From Arthrobacter sp. SLBN-100 (GTDB lineage: Bacteria; Actinomycetota; Actinomycetes; Actinomycetales; Micrococcaceae): a stretch of 64,000 nucleotides of DNA. The DNA lies in contig NZ_VFMY01000001.1 in NCBI RefSeq assembly GCF_006715305.1, positions 1,364,001-1,428,000 of the forward strand, read 5' to 3'. The number at the start of each line of letters is the position of its first letter. Within the stretch, counting starts at the first letter, position 1. The notes beneath the pieces are model-generated. The model saw only the letters and a list, made by a program, of their open reading frames with translations, did no database searches and was not told where the DNA came from. Made by a program: the position numbers and the translations under genes. Positions 61,726-64,000 of this stretch are shown piece by piece.

Positions 61726-62423
61726 GCCAGCACCTCGGCGACCTCTGCGGCGGAAATACGGCGGCCGGTGTAGAACGGGATTTCCTCGCGGACGTGGTTG
61801 CGTGCCTCGGTGGCGCGCAAGTGGCGCATGAGGTCCACCAGGTCCACCAGATCGGGTGCCTCCAGGCCCAGGATCCATTCCCAGTCCCCCAGGGCGAAGG
61901 AGGAAACGGTGTTGGAGATGACCTGCGGGAAGTCACGGCCCAGCAGCCCGTGGTCGCGGAGCATCTTGCCGCGCTCGGCCTCGGGCAGGATGTACCACTC
62001 GTAGGAGCGGACAAACGGGTAGACGCAGAGCCACTCGGCCGGTGCCACGCCCCGGGAGTAGGCAGGAGTGTGGTTCTTGGCGAACTCCGCCTCGCGGTGC
62101 ACACCCATGGCCGACCAGACAATCTCGGTTCCGGCGAAGAGCGTGCTGCGGCGGATGTCCCGGATTGCCTGCTGCAGGGCTTCAGGTTTCGGCCCGTGGA
62201 GCCACACCATCACGTCAGCGTCTGCCCGCATGGCTGAAACGTCGTAGCTGCCGCGGTGTGTCACGCCGGCCTGCGCAAGCCGCTCCAGCAGGGCCTCGAA
62301 ATCAGCGGCGGCACCAGCGCTGCGGATGAGGGTTTCAGAACGCTTGAAGACCGTCCAAAGCGTGAAAAACTGCTCAGCTGATTCTTCGGTTTTAGTGACA
62401 GATTCGGCAGAAGTGTGGCTCAT
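61722..62423 (-). CDS. hemQ: coproheme decarboxylase HemQ (ChdC)
   Basis: A 233-residue member of the chlorite dismutase-like family, catalysing the last step of the coproporphyrin route, coproheme to haem b. Characteristic segments: FFTLWTVFKRSETL, ADVMVWLHGPKPEALQQAIRDIR, LCVYPFVRSYEWYILPEAERG containing the catalytic Tyr region, and EARNHVREEIPFYTG with the haem-ligand His. ATG 62423 (MSHTSAESV) is used; the frame starts 15 codons earlier without support. It overlaps hemH by 4 bases. Its presence shows that haem is made by the Gram-positive coproporphyrin pathway rather than through protoporphyrin. Confidence 0.95.
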   Translation of the reverse strand: MSHTSAESVTKTEESAEQFFTLWTVFKRSETLIRSAGAAADFEALLERLAQAGVTHRGSYDVSAMRADADVMVWLHGPKPEALQQAIRDIRRSTLFAGTEIVWSAMGVHREAEFAKNHTPAYSRGVAPAEWLCVYPFVRSYEWYILPEAERGKMLRDHGLLGRDFPQVISNTVSSFALGDWEWILGLEAPDLVDLVDLMRHLRATEARNHVREEIPFYTGRRISAAEVAEVLA

Positions 62424-62536
62424 GGTTACAAGTTTGCCCCTTCGTACCCGCCAAGTCGAAACCAGCAAGTTCTACAGAGCGTAGAAGTGCTTAAAGTCAC
62501 ACGCGCGTCCGCTTTGCGGGAGCCCGGAGGCCGGTC

Positions 62537-63568
62537 CTAGGGATTCCGCAAGCGGAAAAAGACCAGTCCCGCAGCCCCTGCTACTCCCACCAGCCCCGAG
62601 CCCAGCCATACCAGGGCGCTCTTCGGCTCCGGCTGCGCATTCAGCTTGACGCTGCTGGCTTGCGCGCCTCGGCTGTAGGAAGGGCTCCACCCCTGGTCGG
62701 CCTGCGGCATGAAATAAAGCGGCATGGAGGCCGCCTGTCCGTGCGCTGCTGCCGCACTGGATGCTGCCGCTGCGCTTGTTTCGGTTCCGGATTGGCCTGC
62801 GGCGATGCCCGGACCGTCCGCGGCCGTGGATCCTGCGGGGCCGGATTGCGGGGCTGTGGCGCCGGCCGGACCCGCCGGCGCTTCCTGCACGCCTGGGGGT
62901 TGCATGCCGGGGGCAGCGGCGGCCGGAGTTCCTGCAGCAGGGATTCCCGCCGCGGATGATGCCGGGGCGGAAGCCCGGGCCGGGGCGGAGCCGGCAGCAA
63001 CCGGAGACGTTTCGGACGGTGCCGGGGCGGAGCCCGCAGGAGCGGACGTGGCTGGGCGGGTTGCCGTCGGAGTGCTGGAAGTCGGAGTGCTGGAAGTCGG
63101 AGCGCCTGCCGTCGGAACAGGTGATGGCGTGGCCGTGGTTGCCGGCGCCGGCGTGGAGCCGGGAGACAGGGTGGCGGCAATGGCCGGCAGAAGGGCTGAA
63201 GGGACTACGGAAGCAGAGACGGAGGCGGAAGCAGTGGGAGCGGGGCTGGCGCCTGCCCGACCGTTTCTGCCGGCGTTGGTGTTCTTGCCGGCGTTCTTGC
63301 CGGTGTTCTTGCCGGGCGAATCCTCGCGCGACTGGTCAGACTGGCGCTCCAGCTGAGCCACTACCGGGAGGGAGGCGGTGTCAACGGCCGGGGCCGCCGG
63401 GTCGCCGGGGTCTGCCGTTCCTTCCTTGGCTTGGGACGCCGGGACGCCTGTGGATAGAACCAGTACCGCTCCGATTGCCGCGGCTGCAGCGCCACGCCGG
63501 ATTCCCCCATGGATACCAGTCCGGGACATTGAAAGCTCGGACTTGTTTTGAAGCATAGTCATCGACAC
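62537..63568 (-). CDS. secreted Ala/Pro/Ser/Thr-rich protein with C-terminal membrane helix
   Basis: A 343-residue protein of unknown function. A signal peptide (AAAAAIGAVLVLSTGVPASQA, cut near residue 48) is followed by a short charged region (GKNTGKNAGKNTNAGRNG) and ~190 residues of low-complexity Pro/Ala/Ser/Thr/Gly. The C-terminus has a Trp/Tyr/Gln-containing patch (PLYFMPQADQGWSPSYSRG), then a membrane helix (ALVWLGSGLVGVAGAAGLVFF) and basic tail RLRNP. It resembles a surface stalk anchored at both ends, similar in layout to LPXTG proteins but without that motif. The start is uncertain (GTG 63568, ATG 63562 or ATG 63556). It sits between hemY and hemQ on the same strand, and no haem-binding motif is visible. 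Confidence 0.65.
   Translation of the reverse strand: MSMTMLQNKSELSMSRTGIHGGIRRGAAAAAIGAVLVLSTGVPASQAKEGTADPGDPAAPAVDTASLPVVAQLERQSDQSREDSPGKNTGKNAGKNTNAGRNGRAGASPAPTASASVSASVVPSALLPAIAATLSPGSTPAPATTATPSPVPTAGAPTSSTPTSSTPTATRPATSAPAGSAPAPSETSPVAAGSAPARASAPASSAAGIPAAGTPAAAAPGMQPPGVQEAPAGPAGATAPQSGPAGSTAADGPGIAAGQSGTETSAAAASSAAAAHGQAASMPLYFMPQADQGWSPSYSRGAQASSVKLNAQPEPKSALVWLGSGLVGVAGAAGLVFFRLRNP
63066..63095. repeat. two tandem 15-bp repeats inside the secreted-protein gene
   Basis: GTCGGAGTGCTGGAA occurs twice (63066-63080, 63081-63095), encoding the TSSTP repeat on the minus strand. Unit length is a multiple of three, so copy changes keep frame. Confidence 0.85.
63281..63316. repeat. three tandem 12-bp repeats inside the secreted-protein gene
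   Basis: GTTCTTGCCGG plus one variable base, three copies, encode the GKNTGKNAGKNT stretch on the minus strand. The unit is in frame. Confidence 0.85.
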
Positions 63569-63666
63569 TAACTATTTTGCGAGGCGAATTGAAAGCCGGT
63601 GAAGTCTGGAGTGGCAGCCTGAAAAGGCCGGCTCAGCTGCATCACCGCGTTGACCAGCAACGACGT

Positions 63667-64000
63667 TCAGCCAGCCAGCTTCCGGATCTGCTCCTTTGTG
63701 TCCGATACCACTGCGGCGAGCCCGTTGCCGGCCACCCAGCCGCCCACCAGAGCCAGGCCCCCGGCCGCGTTGCAGGCTTCCCGGATTGCGGTCACCCGTG
63801 CACGGTGCCCGACCGCGGCAAACGGCAAGGATCCGGGCCACCGGACAACGTCCCAGTCCACAACGTCCTGCCGGCTGATGCCAGCGCCCAGCAGTGCAGA
63901 GGCATCAATCAGCGAGGCGGCCAGGAGATCGTCGTCAGTATCTGGGCCGGCAGGCTGGCTGCCGGCACCATCAACGCGTCCGTAGGAGAGCCGGAGGACA
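63667..64000 (-). CDS. hemY: protoporphyrinogen/coproporphyrinogen oxidase HemY/CgoX, C-terminal part (cut by window edge)
   Basis: 111 residues are visible, ending at 63667; the gene continues beyond 64000. The end matches the HemY family: DVVRWPGSLPFAAVGHRARV, then AGGLALVGGWVAGNGLAAVV, the FAD-domain segment near the C-terminus. Upstream codons read IDASALLGAGISRQDV, consistent with the preceding part of the same domain. The enzyme oxidises coproporphyrinogen III to coproporphyrin III in this pathway. It is upstream of the secreted protein and hemQ on the same strand, so it likely opens this end of the haem operon. Confidence 0.9.
   Translation of the reverse strand, partial: VLRLSYGRVDGAGSQPAGPDTDDDLLAASLIDASALLGAGISRQDVVDWDVVRWPGSLPFAAVGHRARVTAIREACNAAGGLALVGGWVAGNGLAAVVSDTKEQIRKLAG

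Overview
The window is a contiguous piece of a high-GC actinobacterial chromosome, most likely from the Micrococcaceae (Arthrobacter/Pseudarthrobacter type). The evidence is strong GC bias at third codon positions, frequent GTG/TTG starts, tightly overlapping ATGA/GTGA gene junctions, the AdnAB recombination helicase-nuclease pair, a SigK/RskA pair, and a coproporphyrin-dependent haem pathway. The gene order UPF0182 - PDZ/Lon-like protease - DUF2342 - UvrD2 - NudC - AdnB - AdnA - alkyltransferase-like protein parallels the mycobacterial Rv3193c-Rv3204 neighbourhood. No phage, IS element, CRISPR array or rRNA is visible. Both window edges cut a gene: a DUF58 protein on the left and the haem-pathway oxidase HemY on the right.

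Layout. 1-2.8 kb: DUF58 C-terminus, a DUF4166 protein, a MetE-like protein and chorismate mutase. 3-8.5 kb: a minus-strand oligopeptide ABC operon (binding protein, two permeases, one fused double ATPase) with two palindromes upstream. 8.7-11.2 kb: MnmA and its sulfur donor, a cysteine desulfurase. 11.3-12.4 kb: a Cys-containing HTH regulator divergent from a DoxX-like membrane protein, with an inverted repeat over the promoter. 12.4-16.5 kb: lipoprotein, J-domain protein, TrmL-type tRNA methyltransferase, and SigK with its anti-sigma factor RskA behind a SigK-like promoter. 16.6-21.1 kb: PIG-L deacetylase, EtfA/EtfB and an HtrA protease. 21.4-24.3 kb: a TPM-domain coiled-coil membrane protein followed by PspA. 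24.4-27.6 kb: photolyase, an orphan cytochrome b, and two identical initiator tRNAs bracketing a 32-bp tandem repeat array.

27.7-33.7 kb: UPF0182, PDZ/Lon-like protease, DUF2342. 33.7-35.9 kb: an apparently inserted metal-resistance cassette (NmtR-like ArsR regulator plus NreB-like MFS exporter with a clear operator) next to a degraded CsbD gene. 35.9-38.3 kb: two CorC/HlyC-type proteins. 38.7-52.1 kb: DNA repair and nucleotide clean-up (M48 peptidase, UvrD2, NudC, phosphotransferase, AdnB, AdnA, ATL, DEDD exonuclease). 52.4-54.9 kb: an amino-acid ABC operon preceded by a hairpin-rich non-coding stretch.

55-64 kb is a haem biosynthesis cluster, all on the minus strand: hemY(partial) - secreted Pro/Ala-rich protein - hemQ - hemH - hemC - hemD - hemB - luciferase-like oxidoreductase - hemL. 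HemL, HemB, HemC and HemD make uroporphyrinogen III; HemY, HemH and HemQ complete haem by the coproporphyrin route. HemE and HemA are not in the window.

Nothing here is obviously a new multi-gene system. The most unexplained signals are non-coding: the repeat array between the two initiator tRNAs, the multi-hairpin region near 52.2 kb, the paired palindromes upstream of the oligopeptide operon, and a nested hairpin near 38.6 kb.
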